From positions 248,001 through 312,000 of the forward strand of contig BRXU01000026.1 in assembly GCA_030267565.1 (NCBI GenBank): a DNA stretch of 64,000 nt, in the 5' to 3' direction. The DNA comes from Pleodorina starrii (taxonomy: Eukaryota > Chlorophyta > Chlorophyceae > Chlamydomonadales > Volvocaceae). The translations under genes and the position numbers were made by a program. Below are positions 33,616-43,992 of this stretch, piece after piece (positions within the stretch are counted from its first letter, which is position 1; each line of letters begins with the position of its first letter). The notes beneath the pieces are model-generated. The model did no database searches. It worked only from the letters and a program-made list of their open reading frames with translations, and had not been told where the DNA came from.

Positions 33616-34978
33616 TTAGAATGCAAGGATTACAAGGGGAACCGATGTTCACATCGGTTGCTAGCCGTACATGCTAGACGGACTGTTCATCCTACCCCAG
33701 GGGCACCCACGGAGGGGTGCCGAAAGCCAAGCCTCCAAGGCCCACCAGCACCAAGCCCACACATCACGCAAAGTGGGAAAAAGCAGAAAAGAGAGCCCCA
33801 GAAGCACAGGGCCCGCAAGAGGTCTAGACGCACGAAGAACGAAACCAGACAAACAAGAGAGCGTCCTCAGGACGCCTGCCACCGAGCCGACAGACCGGCA
33901 CTAGTCGCGCCGACAAACCAGAAACGTTAGAGCAGCCACACAGCAGAGCACCTCGCAACACCACGTTGCCGCCGCCGCCGCCCCGACGAAGACAAGCACA
34001 CACACGGCAAGTAAGGACAAAGCAAACAGAGGGCAGGACACAGGCGCCCGCGGAACACTCCCGCCGAAACCGTCAGGGGGAACCGGGAGGGGAGACAGAG
34101 TCCGGAGGGCCGACAAACACAACACGGCCCGCCTGGCTGGCGAGGAAGGGGTGATCCGCCGGGACCGCCTCCCAGCCAGCCGGCGCGGTCCCAAGGGCCG
34201 CGAACGACGCCACGCGGGCCCAGAAGTCGGCAACAACCGCGGCACCAACGCCGACCAACTGAGCCCGAGCAAGGGGGGCGGCGGGAGCACCCCCCCGGTA
34301 CATGCGTTGACGGCCACGCTCCAGCGCCGCCAGGGCCGCCAAAGCCACAACATCCCACACGCAGGGACGGATCCCTGGGGGGGGCACCACGAGCCAAAGC
34401 TGAAACCGCTGCACCACCGAGCCACCCGATGCCCCCAACACGGCGTCCAGCTCCTCGTGCAAGGTGCGGGCAACAAAACAGTCCCAAAACAGGTGCCGAC
34501 GGGCCCAACACCGACCCTCCTGTGCAAGCATCGCGCCACACGGGCAGCAGGCAGCGATCCCACGACCGGCATGCCCACGCAGCAGCGGGAACCCTGTGAT
34601 GCCATGCACGGCCAGTCGCCAGAGCGCCTCCTTGTGGTCGTTTTCCCACCGCAGCCGCCAGAGGCGGCGCAGGGTGTCACGGAAAGCCGCCCAGGAGTGC
34701 CGGGTTGCTCCACAGCGGCGCCGAGTAGCACCAGGGGCCCGCCATGGCGTCGGGGTCCGGGACGATGATGGGTCCGAGGTGGGCGGCCGCACCGAGCAGC
34801 CGGGCGAACACCGGGCACTCCTGTGGCGCCGGAGCCCCCAGGACGCGGCCGCCCCCAGGGGCCAGGAAGCACAAGGGGTGGGCCGCCGGGTGGCACCGGC
34901 GCAGCAGATGCAGGGCGACATCAGCCCAGGGCGGGTCGGCGGGGAGGAGGCCGGCCGCCCCTGCGGCACAGCACACTG
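33616..34978 (-). mobile_element. LINE unit 7, 1363-base deletion form
   Basis: As far as I can see by eye, identical to unit 6, including the deletion junction near 34691. Confidence 0.85.
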
Positions 34979-36341
34979 TTAGAATGCAAGGATTACAAGG
35001 GGAACCGATGTTCACATCGGTTGCTAGCCGTACATGCTAGACGGACTGTTCATCCTACCCCAGGGGCACCCACGGAGGGGTGCCGAAAGCCAAGCCTCCA
35101 AGGCCCACCAGCACCAAGCCCACACATCACGCAAAGTGGGAAAAAGCAGAAAAGAGAGCCCCAGAAGCACAGGGCCCGCAAGAGGTCTAGACGCACGAAG
35201 AACGAAACCAGACAAACAAGAGAGCGTCCTCAGGACGCCTGCCACCGAGCCGACAGACCGGCACTAGTCGCGCCGACAAACCAGAAACGTTAGAGCAGCC
35301 ACACAGCAGAGCACCTCGCAACACCACGTTGCCGCCGCCGCCGCCCCGACGAAGACAAGCACACACACGGCAAGTAAGGACAAAGCAAACAGAGGGCAGG
35401 ACACAGGCGCCCGCGGAACACTCCCGCCGAAACCGTCAGGGGGAACCGGGAGGGGAGACAGAGTCCGGAGGGCCGACAAACACAACACGGCCCGCCTGGC
35501 TGGCGAGGAAGGGGTGATCCGCCGGGACCGCCTCCCAGCCAGCCGGCGCGGTCCCAAGGGCCGCGAACGACGCCACGCGGGCCCAGAAGTCGGCAACAAC
35601 CGCGGCACCAACGCCGACCAACTGAGCCCGAGCAAGGGGGGCGGCGGGAGCACCCCCCCGGTACATGCGTTGACGGCCACGCTCCAGCGCCGCCAGGGCC
35701 GCCAAAGCCACAACATCCCACACGCAGGGACGGATCCCTGGGGGGGGCACCACGAGCCAAAGCTGAAACCGCTGCACCACCGAGCCACCCGATGCCCCCA
35801 ACACGGCGTCCAGCTCCTCGTGCAAGGTGCGGGCAACAAAACAGTCCCAAAACAGGTGCCGACGGGCCCAACACCGACCCTCCTGTGCAAGCATCGCGCC
35901 ACACGGGCAGCAGGCAGCGATCCCACGACCGGCATGCCCACGCAGCAGCGGGAACCCTGTGATGCCATGCACGGCCAGTCGCCAGAGCGCCTCCTTGTGG
36001 TCGTTTTCCCACCGCAGCCGCCAGAGGCGGCGCAGGGTGTCACGGAAAGCCGCCCAGGAGTGCCGGGTTGCTCCACAGCGGCGCCGAGTAGCACCAGGGG
36101 CCCGCCATGGCGTCGGGGTCCGGGACGATGATGGGTCCGAGGTGGGCGGCCGCACCGAGCAGCCGGGCGAACACCGGGCACTCCTGTGGCGCCGGAGCCC
36201 CCAGGACGCGGCCGCCCCCAGGGGCCAGGAAGCACAAGGGGTGGGCCGCCGGGTGGCACCGGCGCAGCAGATGCAGGGCGACATCAGCCCAGGGCGGGTC
36301 GGCGGGGAGGAGGCCGGCCGCCCCTGCGGCACAGCACACTG
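34979..36341 (-). mobile_element. LINE unit 8, 1363-base deletion form
   Basis: Same sequence and deletion junction (near 36054) as units 6 and 7. Confidence 0.85.
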
Positions 36342-36763
36342 TTAGAATGCAAGGATTACAAGGGGAACCGATGTTCACATCGGTTGCTAGCCGTACATGC
36401 TAGACGGACTGTTCATCCTACCCCAGGGGCACCCACGGAGGGGTGCCGAAAGCCAAGCCTCCAAGGCCCACCAGCACCAAGCCCACACATCACGCAAAGT
36501 GGGAAAAAGCAGAAAAGAGAGCCCCAGAAGCACAGGGCCCGCAAGAGGTCTAGACGCACGAAGAACGAAACCAGACAAACAAGAGAGCGTCCTCAGGACG
36601 CCTGCCACCGAGCCGACAGACCGGCACTAGTCGCGCCGACAAACCAGAAACGTTAGAGCAGCCACACAGCAGAGCACCTCGCAACACCACGTTGCCGCCG
36701 CCGCCGCCCCGACGAAGACAAGCACACACACGGCAAGTAAGGACAAAGCAAACAGAGGGCAGG

Positions 36764-37045
36764 TGTTGTAGCGTGATGGCTACACAGTACTTATACGAAT
36801 TATTGAATATGATCATGATTATCGAATTACCGATAACAGAACTTTCCGAATAGTATAGAATATCTCTTGAACGAGTATTCTAGAATCTGTACGACAATCA
36901 CGAATCTCGAAGCCGTCTTTGCTCACAGAAAGAACGATGACTGAACGTTAAGTTCTGATTCGATTCTGAGCACGGTAGTAAATACCGTGGCCGGGGCAGT
37001 GCCGGCCTGAGACAAAGGTATTTACCTACGTATCTCACTACAACA
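36764..37045 (+). repeat. Complete LTR (282 bases)
   Basis: Begins TGTTGTAG and ends CTACAACA, an 8-base perfect terminal inversion. Its GC content is well below that of the surrounding LINE. Confidence 0.9.
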
Positions 37046-37060
37046 TCTTTGGTGTCTCAG
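37046..37060 (+). promoter_or_regulatory. Possible primer-binding site remnant
   Basis: TGGTGTC begins at 37050, four bases after the LTR end. A TGG start close to the 5' LTR is the usual sign of a tRNA primer-binding site. It runs directly into the inverted LTR at GTCTCAGG. Confidence 0.35.
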
Positions 37061-37303
37061 GCCGGCACTGCCCCGGCCACGGTATTTACTACCGTGCTCA
37101 GAATCGAATCAGAACTTAACGTTCAGTCATCGTTCTTTCTGTGAGCAAAGACGGCTTCGAGATTCGTGATTGTCGTACAGATTCTAGAATACTCGTTCAA
37201 GAGATATTCTATACTATTCGGAAAGTTCTGTTATCGGTAATTCGATAATCATGATCATATTCAATAATTCGTATAAGTACTGTGTAGCCATCACGCTACA
37301 ACA
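37054..37303 (-). repeat. Inverted, truncated LTR copy
   Basis: 250 bases that are the exact complement of 36764-37013, making a near-perfect palindrome with the complete LTR (40-base centre). In minus orientation it is the 3' LTR that follows the pol fragment, lacking its last ~30 bases. Confidence 0.9.
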
Positions 37304-38851
37304 GCTGCCTCCTCCCCCGAGGAACCAGCGTCCGCGCTGTGTTCCGGGCGAGTTTTCCAATATTCGTTCACCAATTCGTCTGGAACGTCCTTCGAATCAA
37401 GCCACGTGTTGTGTTCGTCACCGTAGCCTTGCCACTGTACCAGGAAACGATACAAAGTCCGTCGGCGTAACTTCCGTTCTTCGTGTTTCACAATTTTCGA
37501 AATAACCCAAACGGGTCGGGAAGTTTCACCATCTATTTCCAAAGGCGGAGGTGGATTCGTAGGTCCATTCGACACGTCAGTACGATAAGGACGTAGCAGA
37601 GACACATGGAAGACATCGTGGAATCGATATTCAGGAGGCAACTTCAGTCGAAACGCAACGGGATTGATGCGTTCTGTGATCGTAAAAGGTCCAATGAATT
37701 TCGGCATCAATTTTCGTGTTCCTGCTTGCAAAGAAAGGTTTCGAGTGCTCAACAAAACTTGTTGTCCAACAGAGAGAGTGATTTTTCGACGGTTTCGACT
37801 CTCCTGTACCAAAGCGCGATCTTGAGCAGCTTCGTAAAATCGTTTCGCAAGTTTCAACCGATCGTGTAGTGTATCAACGTAATCTTTCGCGACGGGAACG
37901 GCATCACCCAGTTCCAACTGCAAAGGAGTTCGAGGGTGGAAACCGTAGTTCAAGAAGAAGGGGGAATGTCCCGTTGTTCGATTTTTCAGATTGTTAATCG
38001 AGAACTCAGCAGCGTCGAGATGCTGATCCCATTCGTGCGGATCATGCGTCGCATAGTGTCGTAGCATGTCGCCGAGAACGCGATTAATTCGCTCCGTCTG
38101 TCCATCGGATTCGGGGTGAAAAGCCGTACTGGTATGTTGCTTCGCACCAGCGCGTTTCAACAACGCAGGCAGGAAATGCCCTTTGAATCGTGGATCGCGG
38201 TCGGAAATAATCGTTTTCGGCATTCCATGAAGTCGTACCACGTTATGGAACATCAAATCCGCAGTTTGTATCGCGGTTGCGGTCGTACGGCACGGAGCTA
38301 AATGTACCATTTTTGTGAGGCGATCGACAAAGACGAGGATCGCATCAAAATGCCGTTTCGTCTTCGGAAGTCCCACAACGAAATCCATGGACACACTGTC
38401 CCAAGGCATTTCAGGAATCGGCAGAGGTCGTAATTCCCCAAACGGCAAACCAGATGCAGGTTTAGTCCGTTGGCAAGTATCGCACTTCGCAACGAAATCG
38501 GTCACATCAGCTCGAAGGGTTGGCCACCAGAAATTTCGTTGGACGAGTTCGATAGTTCGGTCACGACCTGGATGGCCAGACAACGTGTCAGCATGGGCTC
38601 GAGCGATGATTTCGTGCTTCAATGCAGGATCGTTAGGAACAACGATTCGCCATTGGTTCTCCTCCTCTTCCAAAACGTAAAATCCGCCAGGATGTGTGAT
38701 CAGTGAACGAGTGTTTTTCGGATTTTGGAAGTAAGCGTCGCGCTGCGTGGCTTCAGCCAGTCGAGTGAGGAGGGGCGAATCAGAGGAAGGTTCGACCGCA
38801 CAGAGAATCGTGGCCAGATTCGGGTGCCGGGATAAGGCGTCGGCAACAACG
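37291..38851 (-). pseudogene. Chromovirus pol fragment: RNase H end, integrase, chromodomain
   Basis: An open frame of 538 residues from 38907, of which the first ~19 derive from LTR sequence. The retroelement part starts with VVADALSRHPN, the end of RNase H. It then has the integrase zinc finger (H105, H112, C142, C145) and catalytic core with D175, D236 and E272; D236-E272 has the classic 35-residue spacing. A GPF module (FIGPFTI, ~404-410) and a C-terminal chromodomain (about 467-519, VWVISKIVKHE, FLVQWQGYG) follow. The stop lies in the LTR. The chromodomain marks a chromovirus, a class that targets heterochromatin. Protease, RT and gag are missing, so it is a fragment with no start of its own. 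Confidence 0.88.
37304..37322 (-). promoter_or_regulatory. Polypurine tract next to the inverted LTR
   Basis: Read on the minus strand, CGGGGGAGGAGGCAGC precedes TGTTGTAG. A purine run directly before the 3' LTR is where plus-strand synthesis is primed in LTR retroelements. Confidence 0.6.
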
Positions 38852-39051
38852 CCGAATAGTATAGAATATCTCTTGAACGAGTATTCTAGAATCTGTACGA
38901 CAATCACGAATCTCGAAGCCGTCTTTGCTCACAGAAAGAACGATGACTGAACGTTAAGTTCTGATTCGATTCTGAGCACGGTAGTAAATACCGTGGCCGG
39001 GGCAGTGCCGGCCTGAGACAAAGGTATTTACCTACGTATCTCACTACAACA
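38852..39051 (+). repeat. 5'-truncated LTR copy
   Basis: About 200 bases identical to the right part of the complete LTR (from CCGAATAGTATAG to CTACAACA), followed by the GCAGG duplicate. It supplies the right end of the integrated molecule. Confidence 0.9.
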
Positions 39052-39997
39052 GCAGGACACAGGCGCCCGCGGAACACTCCCGCCGAAACCGTCAGGGGGA
39101 ACCGGGAGGGGAGACAGAGTCCGGAGGGCCGACAAACACAACACGGCCCGCCTGGCTGGCGAGGAAGGGGTGATCCGCCGGGACCGCCTCCCAGCCAGCC
39201 GGCGCGGTCCCAAGGGCCGCGAACGACGCCACGCGGGCCCAGAAGTCGGCAACAACCGCGGCACCAACGCCGACCAACTGAGCCCGAGCAAGGGGGGCGG
39301 CGGGAGCACCCCCCCGGTACATGCGTTGACGGCCACGCTCCAGCGCCGCCAGGGCCGCCAAAGCCACAACATCCCACACGCAGGGACGGATCCCTGGGGG
39401 GGGCACCACGAGCCAAAGCTGAAACCGCTGCACCACCGAGCCACCCGATGCCCCCAACACGGCGTCCAGCTCCTCGTGCAAGGTGCGGGCAACAAAACAG
39501 TCCCAAAACAGGTGCCGACGGGCCCAACACCGACCCTCCTGTGCAAGCATCGCGCCACACGGGCAGCAGGCAGCGATCCCACGACCGGCATGCCCACGCA
39601 GCAGCGGGAACCCTGTGATGCCATGCACGGCCAGTCGCCAGAGCGCCTCCTTGTGGTCGTTTTCCCACCGCAGCCGCCAGAGGCGGCGCAGGGTGTCACG
39701 GAAAGCCGCCCAGGAGTGCCGGGTTGCTCCACAGCGGCGCCGAGTAGCACCAGGGGCCCGCCATGGCGTCGGGGTCCGGGACGATGATGGGTCCGAGGTG
39801 GGCGGCCGCACCGAGCAGCCGGGCGAACATCGGGCACTCCTGTGGCGCCGGAGCCCCCAGGACGCGGCCGCCCCCAGGGGCCAGGAAGCACAAGGGGTGG
39901 GCCGCCGGGTGGCACCGGCGCAGCAGATGCAGGGCGACATCAGCCCAGGGCGGGTCGGCGGGGAGGAGGCCGGCCGCCCCTGCGGCACAGCACACCG

Positions 39998-41202
39998 TTA
40001 GAATGCAAGGATTACAAGGGGAACCGATGTTCACATCGGTTGCTAGCCGTACATGCTAGACGGACTGTTCATCCTACCCCAGGGGCACCCACGGAGGGGT
40101 GCCGAAAGCCAAGCCTCCAAGGCCCACCAGCACCAAGCCCACACATCACGCAAAGTGGGAAAAAGCAGAAAAGAGAGCCCCAGAAGCACAGGGCCCGCAA
40201 GAGGTCTAGACGCACGAAGAACGAAACCAGACAAACAAGAGAGCGTCCTCAGGACGCCTGCCACCGAGCCGACAGACCGGCACTAGTCGCGCCGACAAAC
40301 CAGAAACGTTAGAGCAGCCACACAGCAGAGCACCTCGCAACACCACGTTGCCGCCGCCGCCGCCCCGACGAAGACAAGCACACACACGGCAAGTAAGGAC
40401 AAAGCAAACAGAGGGCAGGACACAGGCGCCCGCGGAACACTCCCGCCGAAACCGTCAGGGGGAACCGGGAGGGGAGACAGAGTCCGGAGGGCCGACAAAC
40501 ACAACACGGCCCGCCTGGCTGGCGAGGAAGGGGTGATCCGCCGGGACCGCCTCCCAGCCAGCCGGCGCGGTCCCAAGGGCCGCGAACGACGCCACGCGGG
40601 CCCAGAAGTCGGCAACAACCGCGGCACCAACGCCGACCAACTGAGCCCGAGCAAGGGGGGCGGCGGGAGCACCCCCCCGGTACATGCGTTGACGGCCACG
40701 CTCCAGCGCCGCCAGGGCCGCCAAAGCCACAACATCCCACACGCAGGGACGGATCCCAGGGGGGGGCACCACGAGCCATAGCTGAAACCGCTGCACCACC
40801 GAGCCACCCGATGCCCCCAACACGGCGTCCAGCTCCTCGTGCAAGGTGCGGGCAACAAAACAGTCCCAAAACAGGTGCCGACGGGCCCAACACCGACCCT
40901 CCTGTGCAAGCGTCTCGCCACACGGGCAGCAGGCAGCGATCCCACGACCGGCATGCCCACGCAGCAGCGGGAACCCTGTGATGCCATGCACGGCCAGTCG
41001 CCAGAGCGCCTCCTTGTGGTCGTTTTCCCACCGCAGCCGCCAGAGGCGGCGCAGGGTGTCACGGAAAGCCGCAAACGCCAGCGGCGGCACGGGGCCGTCA
41101 TACGCGTCCGCAAGGAAATCCTCATGGCGCGCGCGGAGATCACGGTACGCCGTGGCAAGCTGCATCTGGGTACCACGCTTGACGGAGGTGCCCAGGACGG
41201 GT
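39998..41202 (-). mobile_element. LINE unit 10, array end
   Basis: The last unit, without the 548-base deletion in the part present. It breaks off at CCCAGGACGGG near 41202, where unrelated DNA begins. The frame (40455 upward) keeps the zinc knuckle, with Glu-Thr for Ala-Met just after the first Cys pair. Confidence 0.8.
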
Positions 41203-41862
41203 GCGTATAACGATTTGACGCATCCCCGCATTTACATTGGGCCTGAGGAAATGAAAATGATGCGAAATTCAAATGGTTTGACATTACAATTTTCGGATCT
41301 CCGATTGCCGGGTGCATGCGTACGATAAGACTGATCCCGTCTGTTTTGCTGTTCCGATCACTGTGCAACACCGGCACAGTCTTGGAAGTGATTGATCTTA
41401 TGAATGGTCAATATTGGAGACGAAATGCGTGATCCCGTTGGTTCAGCAGCCGTTCCGATCACTTTGCAACACCCACACAGTATTTGAAGGGAGTGATGTT
41501 ACTGATGTTCATAATGGTCGACATGTGAGATGATTCTCCTGATCTGTAATGATAGTTCGGCAAGTACAGAAGTGTCCGCAAGTTGACAACAGCCCTGCTA
41601 ATGCATCAATGATTTCCCGCAGTGGCAATAGCAGAGCCATCCGCAGGCACTAAGCAATACCGTCCCAACGACTGCTCCTTTCATAAATACGCCTGGAACG
41701 TTGCGATACTGCTATGCGGACGGCCCAACGCCTCTGACAAACGGAAACGGATTCATGTATATGATGCATTGCAAGACATCGAACCAAATCTGCTGTCATA
41801 GTACTGTAACAAACTAATTCATTGATTCATTAACCTCCACATTACGGGCTCCAAGGGCTAAG
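41203..41862. other. Unassigned AT-richer DNA with a diverged internal duplication
   Basis: Starts where LINE unit 10 breaks and ends where satellite sequence resumes. GTTCCGATCACT(G/T)TGCAACACC followed by CACAGT and a GGAAG/GAAGGGAGTGAT block occurs twice (about 41350 and 41452). No terminal repeats, coding frame or RNA gene was recognised. Confidence 0.5.
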
Positions 41863-41910
41863 TTCTGCCTCATGGTGAGTCGCCCACAGTGTAACCACGC
41901 ACCCCTTAAC
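41863..41910 (+). repeat. Satellite scrap, 47 bases
   Basis: GTTCTGCCTCATGGTGAG to CACCCCTTAAC matches the satellite from exactly the point where it is broken at 23444. It ends at GTTAAC, the same place as a 12-base deletion in the array unit starting at 49435. Confidence 0.8.
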
Positions 41911-42397
41911 GGGTGGCCCTGCCGTAGAATGGGGTAATTCGTGCAGGGGGGAATTTGCGCAAATTTGCACAACTTCACACGAATTCCATATATTCATTTC
42001 TGTTCCATTGTCAATATCCTTACGTTGTATTTAAACCGTTTTCAATGCTGTAAATAGCTCCTAAAGTTTCAGCAACCTTGGGCGCCGTTCGCACACAAAG
42101 TCCGTCTTGACAGCCCTCAGAAATTGTCAGCTAACATTTATTATTATCGGCAGCATGATCGCATTGAGCGAGGTTTCCGGCTATAGCGCGAAATCTGAAC
42201 TCCTGACAGCCCTGTCAAAATGCCTTGTTTCTAAGGGTTCCCTAGCTTTATTCTGTGAAACAACAACATATTCTCAGCCAACAACGAAAGAATTTGAGCG
42301 CTAGAACAACAGTGAGGTTCTGCACCTCCACACGCAGGAGCGCCTGCACGCAGACCCGGAGCGCCTACACAGCCCCCTCGCCGTTGCTACTCTTCCG
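41911..42397. other. Unassigned DNA
   Basis: No gene, transposon end or RNA was recognised. A GAATTTGCGCAAATTTGC palindrome-like stretch lies near 41951. Confidence 0.4.
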
Positions 42398-43030
42398 CGC
42401 TGCAGCAGCTGTTCGGCCCCCTGTCCGCTGCAGCTGCTGCTCCTCTGCTCTCATGCCCTGCCGGGGCGGCGCGGCGTCCGCAGGAGACCGTACCGCGCTG
42501 CAGCAGCTGTTCGGCCCCCTGTCCGCTGCAGCTGCTGCTCCTCTGCTCTCATGCCCTGCCGGGGCGGCGCGGCGTCCGCAGGAGACCGTACCGCGCTGCA
42601 GCAGCGGTTCGGCCCCCTCTCCGCAGGAGAGCTGCTGCTCTCCTGCCCTGCCGGGGCGGCGCACCGTCCGCAGGAGACAGTGCCGCGCTGCAGCAGCTAC
42701 TCGGCCCCTCTCCGCTGCAGCAGCTGCTCTCCTGCACGGCTGGGGCGGCGCGGTGTCCGCAGGAGACGGTGCCGCGCTGCAGCAGCGGTTCGGCCCCCTC
42801 TCCGCTGCAGCTGCTGCTCTCCTGCACTGCCGGGGCGGCGCACCGTCCGCAGGAGATGGTGCCGCACTGCAGCAGCTGTTCGGCCCCTCTCCGCTGCAGC
42901 AGCTACTCTCCTGCACGGCTGGGGCGGCGCGGTGTCCGCAGGAGACGGTGCCGTGCTGCAGCAGCTGTTCGGCCCCCTCTCCGCTGCAGCTGCTGCTCTC
43001 TTCTGATCTCCTGCACTGTTTGGGCGGCGT
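42398..43030. repeat. GC-rich minisatellite, about seven 89-98 base units
   Basis: Repeats of TGCAGCAGC(T/G)GTTCGGCCCC, CCGCTGCAGC, TGCCGGGGCGGCGC and GTCCGCAGGAGAC start at 42401, 42499, 42597, 42689, 42778, 42868 and 42957. Periods shrink from 98 to 89-92 bases. Several frames on both strands stay open (up to 265 residues) because the repeats lack stops; I do not regard any as a gene. Confidence 0.85.
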
Positions 43031-43262
43031 GCTGCTGTTCCTAAGACCCTAAAACCCTGCACTGCTGCTCCCGTGCCTGTTTTCAACAACAGAACACCAG
43101 CAACATCATCTAGGGGATTTGTTGGAGTCTCACTTGTAGACAGTACGTGCGCGGGTATGGGTGTGGGCGGGTTATCCGCCCTTGCCGAAGGGGGGGGCGG
43201 TGGGTGGGTGTCAACCTTCGTACTCGCCGGTTTCACTACCGGGCGTTGCCCGGGCCCGCCAG
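43031..43262. other. Linker between minisatellite and tRNA satellite
   Basis: Contains one CCCTAAAACCCT match to a chlorophycean telomere repeat, and a G-rich block near 43190. No gene was seen. Confidence 0.4.
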
Positions 43263-43885
43263 TACTGCTGTTGCTGTGTACGAGTGCAGGATGCCGTGTT
43301 CTTGTTGATTGACTTGTAAACTATATATATAGGATCCCAATTTACATGGGCAAGGGGCGTTGGTTGGAGGGGAGGAGGGAGCGGGTGATGGTGGGAGCGG
43401 CTCCTGCTGTAGCAGCGCCTTGGCTGTCGTGTTGTGGCAGCAGTTGGGCTAGCTCCTTGCTGTGCTGGCTCTCGCGGAGCCCTTGGTGAGGGGACTCAGC
43501 CCCGAGGTAGCTCACTCTCGTGCGGGACCGTGTCTGGCCTGGGTAGAGGCTTTGCCTTGCCTCGTAGTTTTGGGTGTGCGGTGGTGCCTCCCCGAGCTGC
43601 ACGCGGCAGGACAGACGGATGTAGCCGCGAACCCGCCCCTGTGCTATGTTCCGGCCCGGTCAGGGCCCCCGCCCGGTGCTCGTTCTGCCTCATGGTGAGT
43701 CGCCCACAGTGTAACCACGCACCCGTTAACACCATTCTCACCTTTCCTGCCCTTATTAGGCCTCCCTTGCCATTTGTTTCCCTTTTTTTCATTTTCACTG
43801 ATTGACATCTCTTTGCTTCCTCGCTCAGGTGCTTGTTTATGCAGGTGCCAATCCTTACGGAAAAGGTCTGACAGACAAGTGTCAT

Positions 43886-43992
43886 TGACGAGGATGGGAT
43901 TTGAACCTACGCCCTTACGGACTACAAGTTTCTCCCTGAATTACTCCAGGTAGCCCTGAATCTAGCGCCTTAGACCGCTCGGCCACCTCGTC
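43886..43992 (-). pseudogene. tRNA-Leu(CAG) copy 1, degenerate
   Basis: T stem has a G-to-A change (GTAGGTTC), and the 3' side of the anticodon stem reads TGTAG instead of TCTAG. First unit of the array. Confidence 0.55.

Larger units (their letters stand above)
36764..39051 (+). mobile_element. Rearranged Ty3/gypsy chromovirus insertion
   Basis: A 2288-base insertion flanked by the 5-base target duplication GCAGG (36759-36763 and 39052-39056). It has TGTTGTAG..CTACAACA ends, as expected for integrase-mediated insertion. Inside, the order is abnormal: a complete plus-oriented LTR, a truncated inverted LTR, an inverted pol fragment, then a 5'-truncated plus-oriented LTR. Most of gag-pol is missing. 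It is absent from the other LINE units, so it came after or late in their amplification. Confidence 0.9.
36342..39997 (-). mobile_element. LINE unit 9, deletion form split by a chromovirus
   Basis: A 1363-base deletion-form unit interrupted after GAGGGCAGG by a 2288-base LTR element and a 5-base duplicate. It differs from units 6-8 at CGAACATCGGG (C to T) and at its 5' junction (CACACCG), so it is slightly older or separately drifting. Confidence 0.85.
23445..41202 (-). repeat. Tandem array of ten 5'-truncated LINE units
   Basis: Ten head-to-tail units, each beginning on the plus strand with TTAGAATGCAAGGATTACAA, the complement of the LINE 3' end. Unit starts: 23445, 24349, 26517, 28431, 30342, 32253, 33616, 34979, 36342, 39998. 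Lengths after removing inserted elements are 904, ~1914, 1914, 1911, 1911, 1363, 1363, 1363, 1363 and ~1205. From unit 2 on, the unit-to-unit junction (CACACTG or CACACCG before TTAGAA) is the same, which indicates tandem amplification rather than independent insertions. The coding strand is minus. Confidence 0.9.

Noticed and set aside
23445..41862. Target-site duplication for the whole LINE block
   Set aside because: Flanks GCTCG and CTAAG do not match; the right edge has been replaced by other DNA.
42255..43052. 265-residue plus frame and 183-residue minus frame in the minisatellite
   Set aside because: Both arise from stop-free repeats; no start context, splice support or domain.
43041..43056. 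CCCTAAAACCCT as an interstitial telomere
   Set aside because: Only one and a half repeats are present, which chance can explain in a C-rich region.
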